A DNA stretch of 64,000 bases, taken from assembly GCA_947095535.1 (NCBI GenBank), contig OX352772.1, forward strand, positions 151,600,767 through 151,664,766, read 5' to 3'. The number at the start of each line of letters is the position of its first letter. Within the stretch, counting starts at the first letter, position 1. Below are positions 51,231 through 62,866 of this stretch, piece by piece. This stretch comes from Poecilobothrus nobilitatus (Eukaryota > Arthropoda > Insecta > Diptera > Dolichopodidae). The notes under the pieces were generated by a model. That model worked only from the letters and a program-made list of their open reading frames with translations. It had not been told where the DNA came from and searched no databases. The position numbers were made by a program, and so were the translations under genes.

Positions 51231-52794
51231 GTGATGAAAATCTTGAAAATCTCGATGCAAAAAAAGCAGCCGGTGCAGATGTTATCACTACCATGGTTCT
51301 TAAAAATACCTATTCAAGTATTTCAAAACCTCTTCCCAACCTTCTTAATCTTTCCTTTACTTCGGGTATTCACCCTTCCCAATGGAAGGTTGCGCATGTT
51401 TTCCCAATTCCAAAAAAAGGTAATAAAAGCGATCCCTCTAACTACCGTCCTATTGCTATCACCTCGGTTTTTTACAAAGTAATGGAAAAAATAGTAAACT
51501 AGAAGCTTTTGAAATATCTGGATCGTAAAGATTTGCTTCATAATCGACAATACGGGTTTAGAGCCCGTCGTTCAACCGGTGATCTCATGACTTACATTTG
51601 CAAAAAGTTGAATATCAGCCTTCACCATTCTGGTGAATCTGATGTAGTGGCTCTGGATATTTCTAAAGCGTTCGACCGAGTCCGGCATGATGCTTTATTA
51701 GCGTTAGGACTAGGTAGAGTCTTTTTAAAATGGATTGGAGGTTTCCTTTCGAATCGCATGATTCGGGTACTTGTCGATGGTTATTCATCTGACAATTTTA
51801 TAATTAATGCTGGTGTTCCTCAGGGATCGGTTTTGTCCCCCACTCTCTTCTTAATATTTATCAATGACCTACTTTCAATTACCTCCAATCCAATTCATAG
51901 CTTCGCAGATGTCAGCACCCTTGTAGCTTCTTATGAATTTCATGACCGCTATGGTATTAATCACCAAATTAATAGAACAGCAAGAAACTTCACTATCAGT
52001 GAGCTAAATAATGATTTAGCGAAAATCTAAAAATGGGGTGAAATCAACAGAGTTGATTTGAACACCAAAAAAACGCAATGCTGTTTAATCTCGCGTAAAG
52101 TAGCTACTACTACACCCAACCTGACTTTTCAGGGTGAGGCTTTGCAGCACTCAACAGATTTAAACATTCTGGACATCGAGTTAAATCAGAAATTGACCTG
52201 GTCAAATCATATTTTTGGTATAGCTAAAGATGCTGCTAAATGTCTAGGTTTCTTGTACCGCTCTAAAGCTTACTTTTCTCCTTCCGATCTTCTCAACATC
52301 TATAAAATGTACATTAGGCCGAAAATGGAATATATAGCACATATTTGGGCTGGCGCGCCAAACAGCGCTGGGTTATCTCGACAAAGTGCAAAACAGAACT
52401 ATTCGCCTTATTGGTGACCCCAGTGTTACCTCAACGCTCACTCCACTTTGCCATCGCCGTACTGTTGGGTCATTGACCCTCTTTTATAGATACCTTGTTG
52501 GGGTGAATACCTGTTCTAAAGAAATAAAACAATTGATGCCTCCACTCAAAGTTTTCCAACGTGAAACGAGGAGTACAAAAGATGCCCACTCATACACCGT
52601 CGAACTGGCAAGATGGCGCAATAGAGCATTCGGAAATTCGTTTGTCATGCGCACGTCACGTTTGTGGAACCTTATCCCCACATGTGTTCCCAAAAGTTGG
52701 TAATTCATTTGTGTGCGATATATCGAAATTCAAGAAGAACACTAACATCTTTCTTCAAAATAACTATCCAAATTTTTCCCTTCATCCTCCATAA
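51231..52794 (+). pseudogene. LINE-M ORF2, reverse transcriptase and C-terminus (copy D; FADV)
   Basis: KNTYSSISKPLPNLLNLSFT and PIPKKGNKSDPSNYRPIAIT (fingers; better kept than in copy C), a stop at 51500, then YGFRARRSTGDLMTYICKKL, VVALDISKAFDRVRHDALLA (with 12 bp lost after it relative to copy C), NAGVPQGSVLSPTLFLIFIN and HSFADVSTLVAS near 51903. A stop at 52028 interrupts the sequence before the LNILDIELNQKLTWSNHIF block and thumb; the C-terminus ends at 52792. The catalytic Asp-to-Val change is the same as in copy C. Confidence 0.85.
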
Positions 52795-53026
52795 TCCCAA
52801 TATTCCTATATTCAAACACCCAAGTAATCCTTCCCCCATCCTTTTCCCAAAACCAAGCTGTGCATTATATTATTATGTATTAAAGATCCAATCCTATAGT
52901 TTTGTTTTAAGGGGGGTGGTTTTGGTTGGTTAGAGTCCAATACTACTCAGAGGAACCTCGTGCAGTTCCTTTGAGTGACTTTTGATGTTTTCCACCGTCC
53001 GTCGTAAAAAAAAAAAAAAAAAAAAA

Positions 53027-54516
53027 GACGTCATGTGATACATATTTTCATCGCGTAAGTGATAAGTCTTCAAGAATATGGGTGAATATGTACAAGCGTA
53101 TAAAAATCAATTAGAAATTTTCCATATTTTCAAGATATGGAACATACATAATATGTATGTACTTTTGTATGTATAATAAAATAAAAGCAAATTTTCTAGT
53201 AACATTTTTTAGAACCGGGTAATGAAGTTATTTTTTCTTAACAAAAAAAATTAATATTGTGTTTATTAGGTCATATCTTCTAAACGGTAAATATCATAAA
53301 TTAATAAATTACAAATTTTGTTTTAAAATTTTATTACGGCGGGCAAATGATTTTCAAGTTATATGTAGTTGTTTTAGTCAATTTGTTGGATTCCATATTT
53401 TTGTACTACATGTCTACATAGTTATATTTCCGTATATATGTTTTTTTCTAAACTAATTTCTGAAAATTAATTCTGTAATGTTACAATGCGATATCAATTA
53501 CCATTCAGCAATGGTATTTTGTTATTATTCTATTTTTAGGCAAATTCTCATCCCGAATACATAATTTTATTCTTTTCTTTTAAATGCCTGTAATTAATTC
53601 TGTAATGTAGCAAACAATAACAAACTACCGAACTTTTGTTTTTGTTTTGTTTTTTCAATATTCATCGTAAATTTTTTTTGCGTCGTTAATGTTTTACTTG
53701 AGTTTAAATGTTAAAGAAAAAAGTGAATTTGGGCCTTGCGGTTAAAAGTATATGTATATGTATGCGTGAATATTTTTTTTAATCCTTCGAATTTTTATGA
53801 TTTACAGATTAAAATATTATGCTTAATGCTTCATTACATATCCGTATGATAATGTATACCAGTATACCTATTTACATTTTCAGATACTCCTCAGCTATCA
53901 CCGAAATTCTAATATCGTATGTAAACAAAAATCTATTACTCTTATTACCGCAAATATCTACATACGTACAATATGTATAATGCAACATACAAAAATTTAA
54001 AAATGATTGCCCTTTCTTTGTTTGTTGTGTTTCGTGAAAAAGAAAAATGTATAAAATTAATTTTTATGTATACATTTGTTTTTGTCTATAGCTATAATTA
54101 AAAGGCAACAACAAACACACACACGTCAAGGCAAATTTCATATTTTTATTTTACTGTGCAATAATTCTGTTAAAAAATCTGTAATATCTTAAACAGTTAC
54201 AAAGCCATGTCAAGGCAAATGTTATATTTTTTTATTTTACTCTGTAACAATTCTGTTAAAAAATCCGTAATATCTTTGAATGAAAATTTGATTTTACTAA
54301 TTTACTTAACTTCTCTACTGTTTTTTGGTATTACTATTTGAGAATCATGTATTGTCACCGGAATCTAAACTGTGTGCAAAATTTCAAGTCTCTAGCTCAA
54401 TGGGAAGTGTGTCTAAAATAGCTTGTAAGATTCCACGATTCCTATAACCACGAGGAGTTCAATAAAACCTGTTAATAAGAAATAAAATTAGAATTCTTCC
54501 TCGTAATAAAGAAGAA
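53027..54516. other. Right flank of LINE-M in duplication D
   Basis: Third copy of the 19899-21300 sequence. It keeps the 120-bp block missing from copy C (near 53480-53600), so C and D differ by that deletion. It ends just after the start of the acidic-protein module (TTCTTCCTCGTAATAAAGAAG), where a Helentron end is joined. Confidence 0.65.
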
Positions 54517-54656
54517 ATTATAAAATTGACCCAAATTATTTTAAAATAATAAAATATTAGAAAAATAATATTGTAAGCAGAGTGACAGACTGTGAATATA
54601 CTAACGGTTCGTACGGGTATCTAAGAGATGACAAAGGCAACTGTATTCCTTTTCGT
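54517..54656 (-). mobile_element. Helentron-like 5' end
   Basis: Minus orientation: ATACCCGTACGAACCGTTAG at 54601-54620 (complement) and the terminus AACGAAAAGGAATACAG at about 54638-54654. Only about 140 bp of the element is present. It bridges the acidic-protein module and the AT-rich tract, replacing about 1.6 kb that copy A retains. Confidence 0.6.
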
Positions 54657-55300
54657 TTTAATAGAAGTGAAAAATTAAAAGTTGTTTTACAAGTTTAGTA
54701 AAAAGTTAAAGATAAGTTCATATACATATGCGAAATATATATTTTACTATTAGTACACAAATTCATTTGTTCTTAATCATTCAAGAGTTTGGTACGTAAT
54801 TAAAGTAATTTCGTAGGTAATTACGTAGTACTTAGGTAACGTAGTACGCATTATTTCTTAATTGTTATTAATTATTTATTGATTATTATTAAAATTTATT
54901 ACTTATTATTAATTAATTATTAAAATAAAATAATATAAAAAAAATTAAAGTCATTTAAATTACATAAAATAAAATAAAATACAATAATATAAAATTAAAT
55001 TAAATTAAATTAAATTAAATTAAATAAAATAAAATAACATAAAGTAAAATAAAATATAATAAAATAAAATAAAGTAAAATAAAACAAAGTTAAATAAAAT
55101 AAAAGAAAGTAAAATAAAAAATATTATAAAAAAAAAATTAAATAAGAGAAAATAAAATAAAATAAATTAAAATAAAATATATTAAATTAAATTAAATTAA
55201 ATTAAATTAAAATAAAAAATAAAGTAATATTAAATAAAATAATTTAATTAAATTAAATTAAATTAAATTAAAATAAAATAAAATAAATTAAATTACGTAC
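54657..55300. repeat. AT pentanucleotide tract, copy D
   Basis: Leader TTGGTACGTAATTAAAGTAA and TACGTAGTACTTAGGTAACG matches copy A at 23080-23140; then a degenerate AAAAT/AAATT array of about 400 bp, shorter than the 950 bp at 23140-24110. It marks the right end of the duplication array. Confidence 0.8.
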
Positions 55301-56149
55301 GTAGGTAATTTCAAACAAGAATTTGGAACGTAATTTCTATTCAAAAAGTAAGAAAAAAAAATGTTTTTTTATTTTTGCTTAGTCTTATAATTTTGTTTTA
55401 CAAAAGTTTTTTATACCGAGTTGAACGTTTAATAGAATTCAATACTTTTTTTTTATTTTGAGACTTCAATTCGGCCTTTTCCTTTATTTAAAATATTACA
55501 TCAACAAAAATTAAATTTTAAATTTAACTATGCATTTTTAATTATGTCAAAGCTATCAGATAAAATTATAATTTTTTCATCCAGTATAAAATTTTATACG
55601 GCACACGAGTTTTTAATCTTACATACTTTAATTTCTATTTTTTTTAATGGATTTCTCTGCCACATAAATGTGGACAGGAAATTACACAGCCTTTCCTGTT
55701 CAGGAGTGGCTGTAAATGTCGTAAGGGGCAATAACTCTTACGACGTGTGTGGGATTTTTATTTATAATCTGTTTGTAAAATTTCTAAATTCATAAAAAAA
55801 ATAAAAAATTTGCCCTCAGAGGTAACATTTCAATATGTATTCAATATGTAAAATTTTTTAAGCAAAGAAAAAATTAATATGCATATACATTTATATATGT
55901 ATATACCAAAAATTGAAAACACATGATTGTAGTTGTGAGAGAATTGCAATCGATTCTCACGTATCGCGCGTATGAATAATTTCATAATTGATGTGAGTCT
56001 CGATTATAGCCATATAAACGTGTACAAAATTTTAAAGTATGAAAGTAGTATCGACGTATGCTATTGAGATATTGAGGCAAGTTATTTTAAGAAGCTTTTA
56101 AAATAAAAAATTTAAAGGAAGACAATTTTTTAAATACATATTTATGAAT
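55301..56149. other. Unique AT-rich spacer with hairpins
   Basis: No paralogue in the window. A perfect 8-bp stem, GTCGTAAG and CTTACGAC, lies at 55715-55743 within a less AT-rich patch (55660-55750). An ATG frame at 55544-55795 (83 codons) crosses this patch, but its composition is AT-driven and I do not recognise it. GAGAATTGCAATCGATTCTC near 55939 is a near-palindrome. Possibly an eroded transposon. Confidence 0.4.
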
Positions 56150-56418
56150 AGTTGAAACAGATGCAAGAGAGTTATCAACAAGCAAAAATTCTTGTTCAAT
56201 CAAAAATAAAATCATCCACATGCCAAAGAATAATAAACCTTTTTGGACATTTGCCAAAACTCTAAAAGAAGACGTTAGAGGGTCTTGTTTTCCACCACGT
56301 TGTTGATAAACATGGCAGAAGTGTATCAGATTCTAAAGAGAAGAACTTAATTGGCAAGCAGTTCGCTTCCAATTCGACACTGCCACAGTCAGCTCAAATG
56401 CCACCTTCCGTTCCAGAA
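56150..56418 (+). mobile_element. LINE-M fragment E, left part
   Basis: Plus-strand LINE-M pre-polymerase region, diverged, matching 45350-45640 (CATCCACATGCCAAAGAATA, CAGTTCGCTTCCAATTCGAC). Ends at GTTCCAGAAGT, where LINE-N is inserted; it resumes at 61680. This is an independent, older copy of the family. Confidence 0.8.
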
Positions 56419-56700
56419 GTTTATTTATTTATTTATTTATATATTACTTAATTCAAGTATTCACATATTACATTTAGATAATTATACTTAATCTAAAATT
56501 AATATTAAAGTTATACAAAGCAAAATTTATTTTATTAAAAAAAAAGAAATGTATATTTACTTATATTTAATATTTCACAAAATTTTTACAACAAAAATAG
56601 TGAAGAACAATTAAGGAATTATTTTGAATAGTGATTTTTTGATCACATCTTTACTCATGTTTATATTTATTATAGTTTTGTATTGATTCACATTTTTCAT

Positions 56701-58235
56701 TCACATTCTATTAATCGGCTCGTATTTGCAGTAATTAGCCCTATGATATCTAATCGAAAATGTGTTTTCGGACCTGAAACGTGTTCGTGTGTTAATTGAG
56801 TTAATTAATATGTTGTTAATGTAGTGTGAATCTATATAGTTATGAAATACCTGAGTAATAAAAACAATACCCATGACTGTTCGTATGCATTCTAAAGTAT
56901 TCATGTCAAGTAATTTGAGACGATTGACATATGGAGGCAATATAAGGGGATCAGCCCAATTTAGGTTTCTTAAGGCGAACCTTAGAAAATTTCTTTGTAT
57001 TGCTTCAATTCTAACAATATGTTGATGATAGTGTGGAGACCAGACCTGATTTGCATACTCCAGAATAGGACGAACTAAAGTCATGTAAAGAGATTTTATA
57101 ATATATGGGTCATTAAATTTCTTTGTATTGCTTCAATTCTAACAATATGTTGATGATAGTGTGGAGACCAGACCTGATTTGCATACTCCAGAATAGGACG
57201 AACTAAAGTCGTGTAAAGAGATTTTATAATATATGGGTCATTAAATTCTCTAGCTAGACCATCTTTTTACAAAACCTAGCATTGAGTTTGCTTTACTAAT
57301 GATCTTGCTAATATGTGTATTAAAAGTAAGTTTACATTCAAAAGTTACACCAAGATCATTAAATTCAGTGACTCTTTTTATTATGTTGTTATTAAAAGTG
57401 TAATTATTTGTGATTAAGTTTAGGGAAAGCGTAAATGAATTGACGGCACATTTATCAATGTTTAAAATAAGATTGTTACATTTACACCAGTTCATAAAGT
57501 TATTAGGATCTTTTTGGAAAGAGTCTGCATCATTCATTGAGCACACTTCTTTAAAGATTTTCATGTTGTCCGCGTAAACTTTTATGGAACTGTTCTGAAT
57601 AATCTTAGTAACATCATTTATTGAGATAATAAACAACAATGGTCCAAGATGACTACCCTGTGGTACTCCAGAATTAGCAACAAAAGATGCTGAAATTGCT
57701 GTTCTGAAAAGAACACTATAGCTACGGTTATTTAAGTATGAACCAATCCAGTTAATTAAGAAATAAGGAAAACCATATTTTTTTAATTTAGAGAGTATTA
57801 CATTATGAGGTAGAAGATCAAACGCTTTACTTAAGTCATTGTAAACTATGTCAGTTTGGCGCCCAACTTCCATTGTTTTCAAAATATTTGAAGCTATTTT
57901 GTAAAGTTAGTTACAGTTGATCTCTTTTTTACAAATCCATGTTGATCATTCACTATAAATTCAGAACAATAATCATAAATTGCATCAAAGACCCTAAGCT
58001 CAAACATTTTTGGCAAACTAGAAAGTTTAGCAATAGGCCTTTAATTCACAACATTACTTTTTGAGTCTTTTTTATGAACTGGCCTTATGTACGATTCTTT
58101 CCATAACTTAGGGAGCACCCCAGAAGCAAAATATTTATTAAAAAGAAGTGCTATAGGATTAGATAGAGAATCGGCGCAACGCTTTAAAATAATTTCTGGG
58201 GGGTTATCTGGTCCAGGAGCAGAGTAATCACTCAA
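56701..58235 (-). pseudogene. LINE-N ORF2, reverse transcriptase (YADN catalytic box)
   Basis: Fingers at 58041-58235: DYSAPGPDNPPEIILKRC and LPKLWKESYIRPVHKKDSKS. Palm at 57250-57882: DIVYNDLSKAFDLLPHNVIL (motif A), NSGVPQGSHLGPLLFIISIN (motif B) and IKVYADNMKIFKEV near 57565, in which the second catalytic Asp is Asn. LGVTFECKLTFNTHISKII follows. C-terminus at 56701-57084: LVRPILEYANQVWSPHYHQH. A 128-bp tandem duplication (56987-57114 and 57115-57242) doubles part of the thumb region. Three frames are needed, so it is inactive. Confidence 0.85.
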
Positions 58236-58520
58236 TTTAGTTATAAGTTATTCTTCACCCAAGAAGTAGAATAACTACCGGCGAAAAAATCTTTATTAGA
58301 TATAACAATTGAGTCGTTAGAATTCTGATCTTTGTAAGACATATAATTTGGATATTGATCGGATTTACGTTTTGAATTTATAAGCTTCCAAAAAGATTTC
58401 GGTTTGCGAAAGATTGCGAAGCAATTTTACTAATGTAAGCTTCATATTTAAGACTTAGTAAAGATTTGAATGCGGTAAATAAATTTAGAAAATTTAAATA
58501 AGAAATATTATCCTTCTTTT

Positions 58521-60302
58521 TAGCACATTTCCAAAAAAATTTTGAAAAAATGTGCTTATTAGTTTCACTCTGTCCGTCCGTCCGTCCGTCCGTCTGTTTA
58601 CAAAACTTCTACACCGTTAAAGATAGAGAAAAAAAATTTTAACCATAGGTAGGTCTCATAAAAAAAATAATTTTGTGGAACAACTTTTTCATGTAGCCCC
58701 CCTCATTACGGAGCTACACCCCCTCAAACTTTGAAAAAGCCCTATTTTTAAATGCATATATCTTATGTTCTGCTTAAGATTTTTTCAATCTGAAAACGTC
58801 ATTCGACAGGTATTTCTTTTATCTTTGTAAATTAATATCAAAATTATACAATTTTTTTAAATTTAGTATTTAAATTTACCGTTATGTGAAAACCAAATTT
58901 TGCATGATTTTTCTACTTTCATAACTCCGGCACGCTTCTAGATACAAGCTTGAAATTTTGAGGCAAGAAAGAACTTTTAGAATTAGTATAAGTTTGCTCA
59001 GAAAATTTTTTCGGACCACCCCCTGTTTATGAGCTATTAGGGCTTAAAAATTGAAAATTTGCTATTTTTAAACACCTGTAACTTAGGAACCTGCACACAT
59101 TTTACTTCTGCAAGATGTAAAAATTAAAGCTACAATAATATATTTTTACGTGTGTGAAAGGTTTATTTTAATTGTAAAGGGTTCCAAAGTTGCAGCTCTT
59201 CAAAGTTGTAAAAAAGCCCCATTTTCAGATGTATATATCTCGGGCTCTGCGTAATAGTTTTGCAATCTAAAACCGGCAGAAGATCGAAAATTTTATTATC
59301 TATATAAAACAATATCAAAATTATGTAATATTTTGTAATTTACTATTTAAATTTACCGTTATGTGAAAACCACATTTTGCATGAAATTTCTTTTTTCATA
59401 ACTCCGGCACCCCTTTAGATAGGAACCTGAAATTTTGAGACAAGAAAGAACTTTTAGAATTAGTATAAGTTTCCTCAGAAAATTTTTTGGTAACGCCCCC
59501 TCTTTAAGAGTTATTACGCCTCAAAAATTGAAAATTTGCTATTTTTAGACACCTGTAACTTAGGCACCTGTAAAAATTTTTCTTCGGCAAGACATGAAAA
59601 TGAAAGCTACAATAATATATTTTTACGTGTGTGAAAGGTTTATTTTAGTTGTAAAGGGTTCCAAAGCTGCAGCTCTTCAAAATTGTAAAAAAGCTCCATT
59701 TTCAGATGTATATATCTCGGGCTTTGCGTAATAGTTTTGCAATCTAAAACCGGTAGAAGATCGAAAATTTTATTATCTATATAAAACAATATCAAAATTA
59801 TGTAATATTTTGTAATTTACGATTTAAATTTACCGTTATGTGAAAACCACATTTTGCATGAAATTTCTTTTTTCATAACTCCGGCACCCCTTTAGATAGG
59901 AATCTGAAATTTTGAGACAAGAAAGAACTTTTAGAATTAGTATAAGTTTCCTCAGAAAATTTTTTGGTAACGCCCCCTCTTTAAGAGTTATTACGCCTCA
60001 AAAATTGAAAATTTGCTATTTTTAGACACCTGTAACTTAGACACCTGTAAAAACTTTTCTTCGGCAAGACATAAAAATTAAAGCTTCAATAATAAATGTT
60101 TACGTGTGTTAACAGCTTTTCTTAGTTATATAGGATTCCGGACTTACGGCCCCTCAAAATCTCAAAAATGTCCTATTTTCAAGTTTTTTCTTATTACATG
60201 AAATTTTCAAATTTTTGTGTAAGCCACACTTCTAAACAATTTGTATTGAGTTTTGGAAATGTGCGCTTTTAAAAACCGTTGGTTTACATTCTACCTTGTT
60301 TA
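58521..60302 (-). mobile_element. H-6: Helentron-like element inserted in LINE-N
   Basis: Minus orientation. The 5' end at the right is AAACAAGGTAGAATGTAAAC (60285-60304, complement). The 3' end at the left is a hairpin, AGCACATTT..AAATGTGCT, at 58522-58557, next to GTCCGTCCGTCCGTCCGTC. A GCGCACATTTCC motif near the 5' end repeats the hairpin arm in inverted orientation. Two and a half to three tandem units fill the middle. Non-coding. LINE-N linker sequence continues on both sides. Confidence 0.75.
58721..60150. repeat. Central ~476-bp tandem repeats of H-6
   Basis: CATAACTCCGGCAC occurs near 58920, 59397 and 59873; TTTGCTATTTTTA with ACACCTGTAACTTAG recurs at the same spacing. The second and third units are almost identical (few differences over more than 400 bp), the first is more diverged. 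The same internal phrases occur singly in H-1 and H-5, so this is an expansion within one family. Confidence 0.85.
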
Positions 60303-60670
60303 AATATGCATTTCACACTTTATTTTTTTATTTTTATTTTCTAAGAGTTTTTAGTTCACCATCATACCATGGTGGGCTTGAATTGATATTTCTATCACGA
60401 ACTCGAGGAACGTACAAGTCAAATTCTTGGTAAATTACTTCGTAAAATTTATCAATCGTATTATTTAAATCATTTATGTCTAGTAAAGAATTAAAGTCAA
60501 TTGAAAGAAAAAATTGTTAAGCATATAAAAATTAGTTTTGGAAAAATTAAATTTATATGAGATATTTAATGATGATTTATTGAAACAATTATAATGAAAT
60601 TAAAAACTGAAAGGGGGATGATGACCATCAATTTTTGAAAGAGGTGTTGCCGTCAATATTCTAGTTACAT
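60303..60670 (-). other. LINE-N ORF2 linker, poorly readable
   Basis: Minus-strand remnants between endonuclease and polymerase; LINE-type text such as NSSPPWYDGELKT-like residues near 60350 is recognisable (a W-x-DxE linker motif), but stops in every frame prevent a firm call. Confidence 0.4.
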
Positions 60671-61381
60671 TTACCCAGTCAGAAGTAAAAAGAAGGTCGT
60701 TTGTTTGTTTAATAGATTTTTAGTTGAAGAGACTTGTTGAAGTCCGCATGCAAGCAAACTATCTATAACTGTTGATTCGACATTAGAGGTTAAATTAGTC
60801 GGAATGTAGAAACATTTCTCGTCATGAAGTTGCCAATTAATATTTGGAAAATTAAGATCCCCACATATTAGGAGTTCGTCAACGTTATTTAATTTATTAT
60901 TCAAAGAATCAACAACTGAGCAGAAATCTTGGTAAACTTTTATATTACTATTTGGAGGAATGTAGCAACATAGAATATAAAGATTTAAAACATTTAAATC
61001 AATTTGAACTACTATTACATCACAGTTTATTAAATCAGGTATTTGTACCTGTGAAGAGTCAAAGTTATTCTTAGCTGATATAAGAACACCTCCACCTTTA
61101 GGAATCAATGAATTATTTAAAATATCAATATCATTTTGATATCTATCTTTCCTGTAAACTAAGTAGGAATTGTCAAATAATTCAAAAGAACTAATAGAAG
61201 GAGATAACCAAATCTCAGTAAGCATAAATATATCCGAGTTTAGTACCGTGGAATTACTAAAAACTTGTGTTGTTTTAGTGCGTAATCCTCTTACATTTTG
61301 ATAATATAATGAGAGATTACTTGTCCGATCTTTATGGTTTTTTATTGATACAGTGATTAAGTTATTTTTAACTTTTGGCAA
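60671..61381 (-). pseudogene. LINE-N ORF2, APE endonuclease
   Basis: A 236-codon open frame from ATG 61381. LSLYYQNVRGLRTKTTQVF (Asn catalytic region), DIFMLTEIWLSPSISSFELF (catalytic Glu), KDRYQNDIDILN, GGGVLISAKN, LYILCCYIPPNSNIKVYQDF and LLICGDLNFPNINWQL (Asp-x-Asn) are all present. The frame ends before the final Ser-Asp-His block. The ORF2 ATG overlaps the end of ORF1 by 14 bases (ORF1 stop at 61368), as in LINE-K. This is the longest intact endonuclease frame in the window. Confidence 0.85.
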
Positions 61382-61678
61382 GAAAAATTTTATTATAACT
61401 TTCTCTCGATCGCTGTAAGTGATTATAGTAGTTACTATTACAATAACTAAGAGAGGCTTTTAAGTCTTCTTGCATCATTTTAATGTCCACGCCAATAGAC
61501 TCCTGATAGCTTACAAAGAGGTCATAAAGAGCTTTGTAATTCATTGGAAGCAATTCATTATGTAGAGTCTTTGTTTTTCCCTCGATAATACAATTAGAGG
61601 AGTCGTCATGCAAGTAAGAGAGGTATAATCTTATAAGATTATATATTCTTTCATCTCTTAATCTTGAGAGGGCATACA
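61368..61678 (-). pseudogene. LINE-N ORF1, C-terminal fragment
   Basis: About 100 codons remain: YALSRLRDERIYNLIRLYLS, then LHNELLPMNYKALYDLFVSY and DLKASLSYCNSNYYNHLQRS. It is 5' truncated at the LINE-M junction; the frame continues to 61820 only by chance through antisense LINE-M. No zinc knuckle or FP25K-like block is visible in the remaining part, so it differs from the ORF1 of LINE-J and LINE-K. Helical composition suggests a structural or RNA-associated protein. Confidence 0.55.
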
Positions 61679-61679
61679 A

Positions 61680-62073
61680 GTGGGCTACTCCTTCGGTAAA
61701 ATTTACATTAGGACGCGAGCGGTGATGAAAATCTTGAAAAATCTTGATCCAAATAAGGCAGCCGATCCAGATGGTAAAACTACTATGGTGCTCAAAACTA
61801 CCTACTCCAGACGATAGCACCCTTGTAGCTTCTTATGAGTTTCATAGCCGCTGTAATATTAATCACCAAATTAGTAGAACAGCAAAAAATTTCACTATTA
61901 GTGAGATAGATAATGATTTAGCAATAATCCAAAAATGGCGTGAAGTCAACAGTGTTGATTTCAACACCAAAAAACTCAATGCTGTCTGATCTCGCGAAAA
62001 ATTGCCACCATTATTCCTTACCTACTATTTCAGGGAGAAGTTTTGCAGCATTCAACAGATTTAATATGCTGGG
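61680..62073 (+). mobile_element. LINE-M fragment E, right part (keeps catalytic Asp-Asp)
   Basis: Continues the LINE-M text: YSFGKIYIRTRAVMKILKNL region, then an internal deletion at 61810 joins it to DDSTLVASYEFHSRCNINHQ and FTISEIDNDLAIIQKWREVN. The codons GACGATAGC give Asp-Asp-Ser where copies C and D have Asp-Val-Ser. It ends at CTGGG where the BEL LTR begins. Confidence 0.85.
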
Positions 62074-62866
62074 TGTTTTTAGACGTAATTAAAAAACTTT
62101 ATTTTTTTTAGATTTCTGAATTACAATTTACATGTTTTTCTTTCGAACGTTAATCAACGATTGAAATAAAAAATTCTAAAACAATCTAACATTAAACTTA
62201 TCTTTACAACTTGTTTAAAATATAACCGTTCGAGGTCAATGACTTTTGTTTAAAATTTAAATCATTTCAAAGTACATAAGAAAAAAAAAATATAATTAAT
62301 AGCATCTGTTTTAACAGTTTACATTTTTATATACAATTATTTAAAGTTCCACATTCCAGTTTAAGTTTACAGAAATAATTAACATTATAAGTTTTAAGTG
62401 TACAGAAATAATTAACATTATGTTCTATAATAATATTCTATGATTATGGATCAGAGCCATCTATTAGATTTAATGTAAATATAATTTAATAATTTATTTC
62501 TATAATTCAATTTTAATATTTAACTAAGTGAAACAATAGAAATGAAATATTATTGAATAAAAAGTAATTATTGTGAATTAATATGTGACATAACAATATT
62601 TGTCACATACATTTAAGGTAAGTAAACAATAAACACATAATAATATGTAAGTAATAAATAAAATACTAAATTATATTATATTACAGAATAATATTAATAC
62701 ATTATACATTATTGTTGGTGAGAGATGACTTGGTGACTCGGTGACATGGTGACGATTCAACTCCCATATTTCAGATAAGTATAAATTTAAATATTTTGTT
62801 GATGTGCTTCTTTGTGTTTTCTTATTTTCAATTGTAGGTGAATCCATGTAATGCGCCGACGGAACA
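62074..62866 (-). mobile_element. BEL/Pao element, 3' LTR (minus strand)
   Basis: About 793 bp starting TGTTCCGTCGGCGCATTAC and ending CGTCTAAAAACA when read on the minus strand, so it has the TG..CA ends of an LTR. A polypurine tract lies immediately before it in the element's sense (62867-62880), and BEL integrase follows upstream. The other LTR is outside the window, so identity between LTRs cannot be tested. The flanking CTGGG at 62069-62073 is a candidate 5-bp target duplication. Confidence 0.8.

Larger units (their letters stand above)
50255..53026 (+). mobile_element. LINE-M copy D, 5' part removed at duplication junction
   Basis: Starts with an out-of-order 25-bp LINE-M piece (TGTCCAAAATCCCACTAGGA, which normally lies about 170 bp further downstream), then LINE-M from its residue block NQINEILDSYPGT onward to the A tail (53006-53026), followed by GACGT. 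Same insertion as copies B and C, judged by the identical 3' flank and shared catalytic change. Confidence 0.9.
56419..61679 (-). mobile_element. LINE-N inserted in LINE-M fragment E
   Basis: Minus-strand APE-type LINE with its 3' tail (TAAA)n at 56419-56440 and a truncated 5' end at 61679. AAGT on both sides may be a short target duplication, and the LINE-M text is continuous across the insertion (GTTCCAGAAGT, then GGGCTACTCCTTCGG). It includes the C-terminus of ORF1, ORF2 endonuclease and polymerase, and is itself interrupted by H-6 (58521-60302). Own length about 3.5 kb. No RNase H seen. Confidence 0.85.

Noticed and set aside
55544..55795. 83-codon plus-strand frame as a small gene
   Set aside because: No recognisable domain, no paralogue to compare, and composition follows the local AT content.
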